Below, piece after piece: positions 27,585 to 34,943 of a DNA stretch of 64,000 nucleotides. Both the position numbers and the translations under genes were made by a program. The stretch's first letter is position 1; each line of letters starts with the position of its first letter. The stretch covers positions 1 to 64,000 of the forward strand of contig JBBKVP010000060.1 in NCBI GenBank assembly GCA_037968495.1, written 5' to 3'. This DNA comes from Aestuarierythrobacter sp037968495 (GTDB taxonomy: Bacteria > Pseudomonadota > Alphaproteobacteria > Sphingomonadales > Sphingomonadaceae). A model generated the notes under the pieces. It saw only the letters and a program-made list of their open reading frames with translations. It did not search any database and had not been told where the DNA came from.

Positions 27585-27761
27585 TCAACCCGCGACGGGG
27601 CGCCCGTTAGAAAACTGCGCCAGACGATCTTTGATCGCCAGCTTCATTTTCTTCAGCCGGCCCACTTCATGCGGGTCTGGCGTTACGCTTCGCTGCGCAA
27701 GCCGCAGTTTCTCGTCGAGCTTCTGGTGTTTTTCCATCAGGCTAAAAAGACGTGTCGGCAT
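27585..27761 (-). CDS. YdcH family (DUF465) small protein
   Basis: A 58-residue coiled-coil protein. The sequence LMEKHQKLDEKLRLAQ and HEVGRLKKMKLAIKDRLAQF is characteristic of YdcH/DUF465 proteins, which are small helical hairpins of unknown function. A GAAGGG site lies 6 bases before the ATG at 27761. The upstream frame is open for another 111 codons in a region with an AT-rich promoter and hairpin and is not coding by composition. The gene is divergent from the SPFH gene. Confidence 0.8.
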   Translation of the reverse strand: MPTRLFSLMEKHQKLDEKLRLAQRSVTPDPHEVGRLKKMKLAIKDRLAQFSNGRPVAG

Positions 27762-27845
27762 GATATTCCCTTCGAACAAAAGTGTTGAGTTCGATCGAAA
27801 GGTGCCGAGCTTGAGCCTAGGTATCTGGGAGGGGGGAAGACCCTT

Positions 27846-27878
27846 GGACCCAAGCATCGGCACTATCCGATGCGGTCC
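27846..27878. other. Bulged hairpin in the YdcH / SPFH divergent region
   Basis: GGACC (27846-27850), a 3-base bulge CAA, GCATCGG (27854-27860), loop CACTAT, CCGATGC (27867-27873) and GGTCC (27874-27878) fold into a 12-bp stem. It has no T tract. It is 85 bp upstream of the YdcH start, so it may be in that gene's leader. Confidence 0.4.
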
Positions 27879-27993
27879 GACATCACGCAGCAGAAGAAGG
27901 ATAACCTTCGGATCTGCCGCGCCAGAGGGGCCCGGTCCCGCATGGCATAAATGGTCTTCGAAGGATTTGGTTTCAAGATACTTGCAATTTTTT

Positions 27994-28021
27994 TTGGATG
28001 ATATAAATATGATATTATAAT
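27994..28021 (+). promoter_or_regulatory. Probable sigma-70 type promoter of the SPFH operon
   Basis: TTGGAT (27994-27999), a 16-bp spacer and a perfect TATAAT (28016-28021) lie in a strikingly AT-rich tract just before the SPFH gene. The 5' leader would be very short, with a GGGAG ribosome binding site at about 28033. Confidence 0.55.
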
Positions 28022-28044
28022 TTAATCGAATCGGGAGATGTAAT

Positions 28045-28959
28045 ATGGCCAGAGAGTCAGGTAGAATGAACGTCAGTAGCGAGCGCGCTGCCAAGGGGCA
28101 GAACGGCTATATAATGCTGTTGGTGTTGCTGGCGGTGGCCGTGATCGGCTTCTTGATTGTGAGCAACGGAATACCCGCCGACGGATCATCAAAAGGTACC
28201 AAGCTGATATTCGTCGCCAGTCTGGTCGGATCAATCCTGGCTCTGACCTTGGTTTCTGCGGGCTTCTATATGATCCAGCCAAATCAGGCTGCGGTGATCA
28301 CCTTGTTCGGCGCCTATTCCGGTACTGACAGGACCGAAGGCCTGCGCTGGGTATGGCCTTGGATGATGCGCAAGAAGATTTCGGCGCGGGTAAACAACAT
28401 CATTTCCGAGCGTTTGAAAGTGAACGATCTGCGCGGCAATCCAATCGAGATCGCCAGTAATGTCGTGTGGCGTGTGGAAGATACGGCGCAGGCTACGTTT
28501 GATGTCGATGACTATAAGGAATTCATCCATGTCCAGATCGAGGCTGCAATCCGCACGGTCGGCGCACGCTATGCCTATGACGATATCGAGGAAAACGAGG
28601 TCACTTTAAGGGCGCATCCCGAAGTGATCAACAAGGAGCTCCGCGCAGAGCTGAACGACCGGCTGGATGTCGCCGGGATCGAAGTGGACGAAGTGGGCCT
28701 GACCCACCTTGCTTATGCGCCCGAAATCGCCGGTGCAATGCTCCGCCGCCAGCAGGCCGAAGCAGTCATAGCCGCACGAACCAAGCTCGTGATGGGCGCG
28801 GTAAGTATGGTCGAAATGGCGTTGGAAAAGCTGGGCGAGGACGGAATTGTGCATCTGGATGATGAGCGCAAAGCGGCCATGGTATCCAACCTGATGGTCG
28901 TGCTGTGCGGCGATAAGGAAGCGCATCCGGTCGTCAACGCCGGCACGCTTTACCAATAA
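28045..28959 (+). CDS. SPFH domain-containing membrane protein (flotillin/HflK/stomatin type)
   Basis: A 304-residue protein with two hydrophobic segments (about residues 22-40 and 54-76) followed by an SPFH domain (QPNQAAVITLFGAYSGT, EGLRWVWPW, VNNIISERLKVND). After it comes an Ala/Glu-rich helix (RRQQAEAVIAARTKL). SPFH proteins form membrane-associated oligomeric rings that organise lipids or regulate proteases. The small ribbon-helix-helix gene follows after 18 bp and a CPBP intramembrane protease gene 10 bp after that, so this looks like one operon. That pairing suggests the SPFH ring may scaffold the CPBP protein. Confidence 0.88.
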   Translation: MARESGRMNVSSERAAKGQNGYIMLLVLLAVAVIGFLIVSNGIPADGSSKGTKLIFVASLVGSILALTLVSAGFYMIQPNQAAVITLFGAYSGTDRTEGLRWVWPWMMRKKISARVNNIISERLKVNDLRGNPIEIASNVVWRVEDTAQATFDVDDYKEFIHVQIEAAIRTVGARYAYDDIEENEVTLRAHPEVINKELRAELNDRLDVAGIEVDEVGLTHLAYAPEIAGAMLRRQQAEAVIAARTKLVMGAVSMVEMALEKLGEDGIVHLDDERKAAMVSNLMVVLCGDKEAHPVVNAGTLYQ

Positions 28960-28977
28960 TCACGGAATAGCGCGGTC

Positions 28978-29196
28978 ATGGCCAAACCTCCTGCAAATGC
29001 GAAAGGCAAAAAAGCCTTTGCGCTGCGTCTTGATCCGGCAGTCCATGCCGCGATCGAGCGGCTGGCCGGGGCGGAACTGCGTTCTGCAAATGCGCAGATC
29101 GAAATGCTGCTGCGCGAGGCCTTAGCGAAACGCGGGATTAAGCCTTCGAAGACCGAGCCGCCCAAGCGCGGCCGGCCACCAGCAAAATCCGAATGA
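28978..29196 (+). CDS. Ribbon-helix-helix (Arc-like) protein
   Basis: A 72-residue basic protein. FALRLDPAVHAAIERLA followed by RSANAQIEMLLREALAKRG has the beta strand-helix-helix pattern of Arc/CopG-type DNA-binding proteins. The C-terminal tail PPKRGRPPAK looks like a DNA-binding AT-hook. It sits between the SPFH and CPBP genes and is likely co-transcribed. It may autoregulate the operon. No toxin partner is visible. Confidence 0.75.
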   Translation: MAKPPANAKGKKAFALRLDPAVHAAIERLAGAELRSANAQIEMLLREALAKRGIKPSKTEPPKRGRPPAKSE

Positions 29197-29206
29197 GGAG
29201 CACGCC

Positions 29207-29932
29207 ATGACTTTTGTGCCAATAGATCGCCGGGGTTGGCCCTTTGTCATCACCCTTATCGTCCTCGCGCTGATTGGCGTGGCATCGCTCGGCGTGATGC
29301 CACTTGAGGATATGTTGCCCGACGGCATGGAAGTGCCTCGAGCAGCTTTGCTGATCCAGCCTGCAGTCCTCGCCATCGGTGCAACTTTTCTCGGCTGGTG
29401 GGCTGCCCCCAAGGTCGGGCTGGATGCACCGATTATTGGTGGGCTAACCGGAACGGGTGATTGGAGAGAGGCCCTGGCCAAAATCATATTGCCTGCAGCG
29501 ATCGTGTCCGCCATCGTCGCGGCCGTGCTGGTGGCTTATGCCAGATTGACCGTCGGCGAGTTTCCGGCTGACGCGGCGGCAGGCCGCCTGCCGTTGGCGC
29601 CGCGCCTACTTTATGGCGGTATCAGTGAAGAAGTGCTCAGCCGCTGGGCGATCATGTCGGTCCTCTTGCTCGGACTCTTGAAGATCAAAGTGCCCGCAAC
29701 CTCCGCATTCTGGACCGCTAATCTCCTCGCCGCCCTTCTTTTTGCAGTCGGACATTTCGGCGTATTGTTTGGCGTCGTCGAAAGCCCGTCAGCGTTCCTG
29801 ATTACTGCTGTCGTGATCGGCAATATGGTCCCCGGATTGTTGTTTGGCTGGTTGTTTGCCTCCCGCGGGCTCGAGGCGGCGATGCTGGCCCACGCGGGCG
29901 GCCATCTTATCGCGTTCTTCATCCTCGGCTGA
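29207..29932 (+). CDS. CPBP family intramembrane protease/chaperone-like protein
   Basis: A 241-residue polytopic membrane protein with about seven hydrophobic segments. The family motif EExxxR is present as EEVLSRW (about residues 146-152). A second, FGVLFG after GH, and a third, HAGGHLIAF near the C terminus, complete the expected His-containing motifs of CAAX-protease-like (CPBP) enzymes. Some family members cleave prenylated or membrane proteins, others act without proteolysis. A GAGGAG ribosome binding site precedes the ATG. It closes the SPFH-RHH-CPBP operon. Confidence 0.85.
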   Translation: MTFVPIDRRGWPFVITLIVLALIGVASLGVMPLEDMLPDGMEVPRAALLIQPAVLAIGATFLGWWAAPKVGLDAPIIGGLTGTGDWREALAKIILPAAIVSAIVAAVLVAYARLTVGEFPADAAAGRLPLAPRLLYGGISEEVLSRWAIMSVLLLGLLKIKVPATSAFWTANLLAALLFAVGHFGVLFGVVESPSAFLITAVVIGNMVPGLLFGWLFASRGLEAAMLAHAGGHLIAFFILG

Positions 29933-29934
29933 GT

Positions 29935-29950
29935 TTAGCGGGCCATTAAC
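29935..29950. promoter_or_regulatory. Candidate CtrA-like site
   Basis: TTAG-N7-TTAAC (29935-29950) differs by one base from the CtrA consensus TTAA-N7-TTAA and lies 23 bp before the start of the beta-helix protein gene. The motif is short, so a chance match is possible. Confidence 0.25.
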
Positions 29951-29973
29951 CCTTTACCGCTAAGCTGGACGGC

Positions 29974-30972
29974 ATGGAAAATTACGCCCCAACTTCGGCT
30001 GCCGTGCCGCAATTTGTGTCGCGCAAGTCTTCACGCTTTCTGATCGCTGTTGCGTTTGTGGCGGTTGCTGCAATTCCCGCTGGCGCTCTACTCGCGCAAA
30101 GTCAGGCACCCTACACGATCGTCGAGACGGGACAGGGCTTTGGCCGCTTGCAACAGGCCGTCGATGCGATTGGCGAGGGTTCTGGGTCCATCGCGATTGC
30201 ACCAGGCATGCACCGCGAATGTGCGGTCCAGACCGGCGGCGACATTTCCTATCTGGCGGCTGAGCCAGGCCAGACAGTATTCGACAGTGTGACCTGCGAA
30301 GGCAAGGCAGCATTGGTTCTGCGCGGACGCAGCGCCAAAGTCTCCGGGATGATTTTCCAGAATATGGCCGTCTCTGATGGCAACGGAGCGGGCATTCGCC
30401 TTGAAACGGGTAATCTGACTGTCGCGCAGAGTTGGTTCAAGGATAGCCAACAAGGCATTTTAACGGCTGACGACGCAAGCTCGGTAATTATCATCGACAA
30501 GAGCACGTTCACGCGCCTCGGCACTTGCGAATACTCAGGTGGCTGTGCTCATTCGATCTATGCCGGTGAAATCGGCCAAGTCCGCGTCACTCGTAGCCGC
30601 TTTGAAGAAGGGCGCGGCGGACATTATCTCAAAAGCCGTTCGGGCCGGATCGATGTAGCATCGTCCAGCTTTGACGATACGGGTGGCCGCGAAACAAATT
30701 ATATGATCGACCTGCCCGATGGTGCAACCGGCCAGATCACCAACAACTGGTTTGTTCAGGGCGAGAGCAAGGAAAACTACTCTGCCTTCATCAGTGTTGC
30801 ACCGGAAGATCGTGCAAATAGCTCCGACGGATTGCTGATCGCTGCCAATGACGCTCGGATTGCACCGGGCGTAAGTCGCAACACGATCTTCGTGGCTGAC
30901 TGGTCGGGCGACCGGCTTGCGATAGACGACAACCGCCTTGGCCGCGGCTTGTCCCGCTACGAACGGCGCTAA
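29974..30972 (+). CDS. Secreted right-handed beta-helix repeat protein
   Basis: A 332-residue protein with an N-terminal membrane/signal segment (about residues 22-42, FLIAVAFVAVAAIPAGALLA). Repeating short strands with conserved Asn/Ser/Gly follow (LTVAQSWFKDSQQGI, VRVTRSRFEEGRGGH, GQITNNWFVQG), typical of pectate-lyase-like beta-helices. The substrate is unknown; beta-helix proteins include polysaccharide lyases and adhesins, but no catalytic residues can be named here. It lies 41 bp after the CPBP gene and 50 bp before psd on the same strand. Confidence 0.72.
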   Translation: MENYAPTSAAVPQFVSRKSSRFLIAVAFVAVAAIPAGALLAQSQAPYTIVETGQGFGRLQQAVDAIGEGSGSIAIAPGMHRECAVQTGGDISYLAAEPGQTVFDSVTCEGKAALVLRGRSAKVSGMIFQNMAVSDGNGAGIRLETGNLTVAQSWFKDSQQGILTADDASSVIIIDKSTFTRLGTCEYSGGCAHSIYAGEIGQVRVTRSRFEEGRGGHYLKSRSGRIDVASSSFDDTGGRETNYMIDLPDGATGQITNNWFVQGESKENYSAFISVAPEDRANSSDGLLIAANDARIAPGVSRNTIFVADWSGDRLAIDDNRLGRGLSRYERR

Positions 30973-31022
30973 TCCACTCTGCCGTCTAGTCGCCTTGTGA
31001 TCGGGGCGCTAAGGCAGCGGGT

Positions 31023-31868
31023 ATGTCTACCAATCCCTTTATCTGGCTGCAGCATGTTCTGCCCCAGCATTTGCTTTCGCGCGGCGCTGGTTCGCTGGCG
31101 AGCAGCGAGACGCCTTGGCTGAAGGATCTGCTGATCCGCCGGTTCATTACGGCCTATGATGCGCAGATGAATGAGGCGCAGCGGCCCGTTTCCGAATACC
31201 GCTCGTTCAACGACTTTTTCACGCGTGCGCTGAAGCCCGGTGCTCGGCCTTTGGCTGATGCAGCGACCTCGATCCTGTGTCCTGCGGATGGTGCCGTGAG
31301 CCAGCTCGGCCAAATCGAAGATGGCCGGATCATGCAGGCCAAAGGGCAAAGCTATACGGCGACGGAACTGCTTGGCGGGGATGCGCAGCTTGCAGCGAAA
31401 TTCGGGGGCGGATCATTTATCACGATTTACCTGTCACCCAGCGATTATCACCGTGTCCACATGCCGGTTTCCGGCAAGCTACAGCAAACGACCTACATTC
31501 CCGGCGATCTGTTTTCGGTAAACACCGCCACCGCCGCAGACGTCCCCCGCCTGTTTTCGCGTAATGAGCGCCTGTCTTCCGTGTTCGCATCCGATCTTGG
31601 GCAAGTTGCGAGCGTGATGGTAGGCGCGATGATCGTGGCGAGCATCGAAACGGTCTGGGGCGGGCTGGTCCAGCCGCATGGCAAGCACGTAAGTACCGAA
31701 GACTTCGGCGCAGGTGAGCACAATTTAGCGGCTGGCGACGAGATGGGCCGCTTCTTATTGGGTTCAACTGTGATCCTTCTGTTTGAACCCGGTAAGATCG
31801 CATGGCGCGATGGCCTGAAGCCACTCGACAAGGTGCGCATGGGCGATGCAATCGCTCGCAGGCTTTAG
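31023..31868 (+). CDS. psd: Phosphatidylserine decarboxylase
   Basis: A 281-residue inner-membrane-associated enzyme that makes phosphatidylethanolamine. The self-cleavage motif is LLGSTVI: cleavage between Gly247 and Ser248 gives the pyruvoyl cofactor on the alpha chain. The N-terminal VLPQHLLSRGAGSLA and SFNDFFTRAL segments and the length resemble the E. coli-type (long) PSD and not the shorter archaeal-like form. The ATG at 31023 is used. Its 3' end overlaps the end of convergent ribA by 4 bp. Confidence 0.94.
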   Translation: MSTNPFIWLQHVLPQHLLSRGAGSLASSETPWLKDLLIRRFITAYDAQMNEAQRPVSEYRSFNDFFTRALKPGARPLADAATSILCPADGAVSQLGQIEDGRIMQAKGQSYTATELLGGDAQLAAKFGGGSFITIYLSPSDYHRVHMPVSGKLQQTTYIPGDLFSVNTATAADVPRLFSRNERLSSVFASDLGQVASVMVGAMIVASIETVWGGLVQPHGKHVSTEDFGAGEHNLAAGDEMGRFLLGSTVILLFEPGKIAWRDGLKPLDKVRMGDAIARRL

Positions 31869-32902
31869 CGGAGCAAATGCCCGGAGCGGTCACGTTTGGT
31901 CGCGAGATAGCGCGCGTTATGCGGGTTCGCTGGTAGCTCATGCGCCACACGTTCAGTGATTGTCACGCCTGCTTCTTCCAGTGCTGCAACCTTGCGCGGA
32001 TTATTGGTCATCAACCGGACTTCGCCCACCCCGAGCAGGTCCAGCATATGGGCAGCGGTGCCGAAATCGCGTGCCTCGTCCGCCAGGCCTAGCCGCTGGT
32101 TCGCATCAACCGTGTCGAAGCCTTGATCCTGCAATTTGTAAGCGCGCATTTTGTTGACCAGACCGATCCCGCGTCCCTCCTGCCGCATATATAGCAGCAC
32201 CCCCCAGCTTCCGTTCGATGCTTCGTTCGCCATGGCCGCAAGCGCAGCATCAAGCTGCGGCCCGCAATCACATTTCAGGCTGCCGAGAATGTCGCCGGTC
32301 AAGCATTCGGAGTGCAGACGGACGAGCGGTGTCTTGTCCGAATTCTGCTCGCCAATAATCAGCGCGACATGTTCGCGGGTATCATCAGCACTGCGGAAGG
32401 CGACGATTTGTGCATCATCGCTGGCAGCGACGGGCAGCTTGGCTCTTGTTGCAATGGTCAAATGGCTGGTGTCGGCCCATTCGGCCAAGTCCGACGCCGC
32501 GACCGGCTGCGCTTCGCCTGCATCCGCCGGATTGACCATGAAGGCAGGCAATATTCCCGCCAGCCGCGCTAGCTCCATTGCCGCCTCGGCATGGGGCTGC
32601 CAATCAATTTCTTCGGCCAGAAACGGGCCCTTCATTGGCGCATGCAAATCGAGCGCGGGATCAGCAATCGGCCCAGCGGACGCCAGGGTAAAGGGCTCTG
32701 CGCCTTTGATCAGAACGGGCGAATGGGGCGCAGCAGCTTCACGCTGGTTGGCCAGCTTCAGCGTAATTGCCCGGGCGCATGAAATCAGCAATTCGCGCGA
32801 CATCGCCCCGCTCGCAATGCCCGTTTCAACCGGCAGCAGGACCGGCCCGCCATTCATCGTAATCGGCCAGCCATGACGCAGCGCGTCGATAGCTTGCGCC
32901 AC
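31865..32902 (-). CDS. ribA: GTP cyclohydrolase II
   Basis: This is the first enzyme of riboflavin synthesis, opening GTP to 2,5-diamino-6-ribosylamino-pyrimidinone phosphate. The zinc-binding region is ECLTGDILGSLKCDCGPQL and the catalytic motif MRQEGRGIGLVNK. The C-terminal RIBOFLAVIN-type NNPRKVAALEEAG region is also present. The N-terminal ~140 residues are an extra segment common in alphaproteobacteria. The start is uncertain: I use GTG at 32902 (MAQAIDALRHGWPIT); a TTG at 33004 would overlap the exonuclease gene by 61 bp. There is no riboflavin synthase gene nearby. Confidence 0.88.
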   Translation of the reverse strand: MAQAIDALRHGWPITMNGGPVLLPVETGIASGAMSRELLISCARAITLKLANQREAAAPHSPVLIKGAEPFTLASAGPIADPALDLHAPMKGPFLAEEIDWQPHAEAAMELARLAGILPAFMVNPADAGEAQPVAASDLAEWADTSHLTIATRAKLPVAASDDAQIVAFRSADDTREHVALIIGEQNSDKTPLVRLHSECLTGDILGSLKCDCGPQLDAALAAMANEASNGSWGVLLYMRQEGRGIGLVNKMRAYKLQDQGFDTVDANQRLGLADEARDFGTAAHMLDLLGVGEVRLMTNNPRKVAALEEAGVTITERVAHELPANPHNARYLATKRDRSGHLLR

Positions 32903-32943
32903 GCGGCGAGCCGGTGATGGCCCGGATGAGGGCGTGCTTCCGC

Positions 32944-33738
32944 TCAGAGATCGAACTCCGTAATGAGCGGCACATGGTCCGACGGTTTTTCCCAGTCGCG
33001 GCAATCTTCTATCACGCGGTGGCCGGTCGATTTTGCAGCGAGGTCAGGGCTGGCCCACATATGGTCGAGGCGGCGACCGCGGTCATTCACGCGCCAATCT
33101 TTCGAGCGGTAAGACCACCAGCTGAAATAGCGTTCCGGATCGCGGATATGCTCGCGGCCGATATCGACGAAGCCGTGCGCATCTTTGAATTTCTGCAGGA
33201 CCTCGACCTCAAGCGGCGTGTGGCTGACGACTTTGAGGAGCTGTTTGTGCCCCCAAACGTCGCTCGGTAGCGGCGCGATATTGAAATCGCCGACGATCAA
33301 TGTCGGCGCGCTAATCTTGCCCGCCCAATCGGTCATCCGAGCGAGGAAATCGAGCTTCTGGCCGAATTTCACATTCTCGTTGCGGTCGGGAATATCGCCG
33401 CCTGCCGGAATATAGACATTCTCGATCACGGTGCCTTTGCCCTGCTCGGTGAGTTCAACTCCCACATGGCGGGCCTCGCCATTGTCCTGCCAATCGTGCC
33501 GCGAATATTCTTTGAGCGGAATGCGGCTGACAGTGGCAACCCCGTGATAGCCCTTCTGCCCGTGCACCGCGTGATGGGTGTATCCAAGTGTATTGAACGC
33601 TTCGAACGGGAAGGTTTCTTCGACTGTCTTGATTTCCTGCAGGCACAGCACGTCGGGCGCTTCCTCCTTCAGAAAACGTTCGACAATGGGCATACGCAAG
33701 CGGACGGAATTGATATTCCAGGATGCAACAGAGATCAT
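32944..33738 (-). CDS. xth: Exodeoxyribonuclease III
   Basis: A 264-residue AP endonuclease/3'-5' exonuclease of base-excision repair. Motifs: WNINSVR near the N terminus, CLQEIKT with catalytic metal ligand Glu35, GDFNIAP, RLDHMW and the C-terminal SDHVPLI with the active-site Asp-His. The protein starts exactly MISVASWNIN, as in the family. ribA lies 41 bp downstream on the same strand and could be co-transcribed. Confidence 0.95.
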   Translation of the reverse strand: MISVASWNINSVRLRMPIVERFLKEEAPDVLCLQEIKTVEETFPFEAFNTLGYTHHAVHGQKGYHGVATVSRIPLKEYSRHDWQDNGEARHVGVELTEQGKGTVIENVYIPAGGDIPDRNENVKFGQKLDFLARMTDWAGKISAPTLIVGDFNIAPLPSDVWGHKQLLKVVSHTPLEVEVLQKFKDAHGFVDIGREHIRDPERYFSWWSYRSKDWRVNDRGRRLDHMWASPDLAAKSTGHRVIEDCRDWEKPSDHVPLITEFDL

Positions 33739-33802
33739 GGATGGTGGGATAGGGCGCAGGTAGCCTTGAGTCTATTGGCGGGTTTGTTTTCTCTCGCGGC
33801 TA

Positions 33803-34019
33803 GTTGGCTTCGCCAACGCCTCCGAGGGGCGGCGCATAAGCGCCGGCGGGCAGTTGCCCTTGCGGTCGGCTGGTCGCCGCCCGAACCATTTCAAGCCTTC
33901 TGTCTGGTACTTGTGTTTGGTCACGGCAGCCATCGTGCTACTGCACCCCGCCGCTCATGCGGCGAAGCCAAGCGGCCCGGATGGGCCGCGCCCGGCGTTT
34001 GAGGCTGCGCCGAAGGCGC
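33803..34019. repeat. Array of five short perfect hairpins between xth and ctrA
   Basis: Between xth and ctrA (33739-34092, no gene) there are five tight hairpins with 3-4 base loops: 33803-33817 (GTTGGC-TTC-GCCAAC), 33830-33845 (CGGCGC-ATAA-GCGCCG), 33949-33964 (CGCCGC-TCAT-GCGGCG), 33972-33989 (GCGGCCC-GGAT-GGGCCGC) and 34007-34019 (GCGCC-GAA-GGCGC). The stem sequences differ, so they are not copies of one repeat. The ctrA terminator follows. Confidence 0.6.
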
Positions 34020-34024
34020 CAAAA

Positions 34025-34062
34025 CAAAGAAGCGCCCCAAGTTTACTTGGGGCGCTTCTTTG
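34025..34062. terminator. Terminator at the ctrA end of the xth-ctrA gap
   Basis: A 17-bp perfect stem, core AAGAAGCGCCCCAAG, with loop TTTA. It lies 30 bases after the ctrA stop codon. The stem is flanked by A/T-rich bases on both sides, so it may serve both strands. Confidence 0.85.
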
Positions 34063-34092
34063 TACTTCGAAAACTGAGACTTCAGGAAATTC

Positions 34093-34788
34093 TTAGGCAG
34101 CTTCTTGCTGTTCCGCCGGATCGCGAAGCACATAGCCGCGGCCCCAGACTGTTTCGATGTAGTTTTCGCCGTCACATGCGTGGCTGAGCTTCTTGCGCAG
34201 TTTGCAGATGAACACGTCGATAATCTTGAGTTCTGGTTCGTCCATGCCGCCATACAAGTGGTTGAGGAACATTTCCTTCGTCAGCGTGGTGCCTTTGCGC
34301 AAGCTAAGCAGCTCGAGCATGGCATATTCCTTGCCGGTCAGGTGAACGCGGGCGCTGTCGACTTCGACAGTTTTGGCGTCGAGGTTTACGGCGATTTTGC
34401 CAGTGCGGATGATCGACTGGCTGTGGCCCTTCGAACGGCGCACAACAGCGTGGATGCGGGCAACCAGCTCTTCGCGGTGGAAAGGCTTGGTCACATAATC
34501 GTCAGCGCCGAAGCCGAAGCTGCGGATTTTGCTGTCCATTTCGGCAATGCCGGAAAGGATAAGAACGGGCGTCTGCACCTTGGCGACGCGGAGTTTCTTC
34601 AGCACGTCATAGCCGTGCATGTCAGGCAGGTTCAGGTCGAGCAGGATGATATCGTAATCATACAACTTGCCGAGGTCCAAACCCTCTTCACCCAAATCGG
34701 TCGAATAGACATTAAAGCCTTCCGTCGAGAGCATCAGCTCAATAGCTTTCGACGTTGTTGGTTCGTCTTCGATCAGCAGTACACGCAT
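34093..34788 (-). CDS. ctrA: Cell-cycle response regulator CtrA
   Basis: A 231-residue OmpR-type response regulator. The receiver phospho-acceptor is Asp51 in YDIILLDLNLPDMHGYD, with the VLILSG and DYVTKPF motifs following. The C-terminal winged helix has the CtrA-like RTGKIAVNLDAKTVEVD and GMDEPELKIIDVFICKLRKK (read in two parts). CtrA controls cell-cycle, motility and division genes in alphaproteobacteria by binding TTAA-N7-TTAA. The MRVLLIEDEP start at 34788 is used; the frame is open 30 codons upstream. Two GANTC methylation sites and a CtrA-like half-site pair lie upstream. Confidence 0.97.
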   Translation of the reverse strand: MRVLLIEDEPTTSKAIELMLSTEGFNVYSTDLGEEGLDLGKLYDYDIILLDLNLPDMHGYDVLKKLRVAKVQTPVLILSGIAEMDSKIRSFGFGADDYVTKPFHREELVARIHAVVRRSKGHSQSIIRTGKIAVNLDAKTVEVDSARVHLTGKEYAMLELLSLRKGTTLTKEMFLNHLYGGMDEPELKIIDVFICKLRKKLSHACDGENYIETVWGRGYVLRDPAEQQEAA

Positions 34789-34896
34789 GGGATATTCCCC
34801 CTTCACCCTAAAAATCTGTAACCGGTAGCCCTGGCCGCTAACCCCTTCGTAAGAGGTGTTGACCTGTATTAACCACACAAGTTCTGAACAGAAAAG

Positions 34897-34932
34897 GTTA
34901 ATTTAGCGTAAACGTAGGGAATCCGGCGAGTC
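34897..34932. promoter_or_regulatory. ctrA upstream region: CtrA-like box and two GANTC sites
   Basis: On the minus strand TTTA-N7-TTAAC (34897-34912) differs by one base from the CtrA consensus, so CtrA may bind its own promoter. GAATC (34919-34923) and GAGTC (34928-34932) are both GANTC motifs, the target of the CcrM adenine methylase. They lie within 14 bp, 130-145 bp upstream of the CtrA start. Confidence 0.55.
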
Positions 34933-34943
34933 GCGTTGCCTTT

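Noticed and set aside
33921..34253. A 110-codon minus-strand frame over the hairpin array and ctrA end
   Set aside because: It crosses the ctrA coding end and terminator in another frame and its composition is not protein-like.
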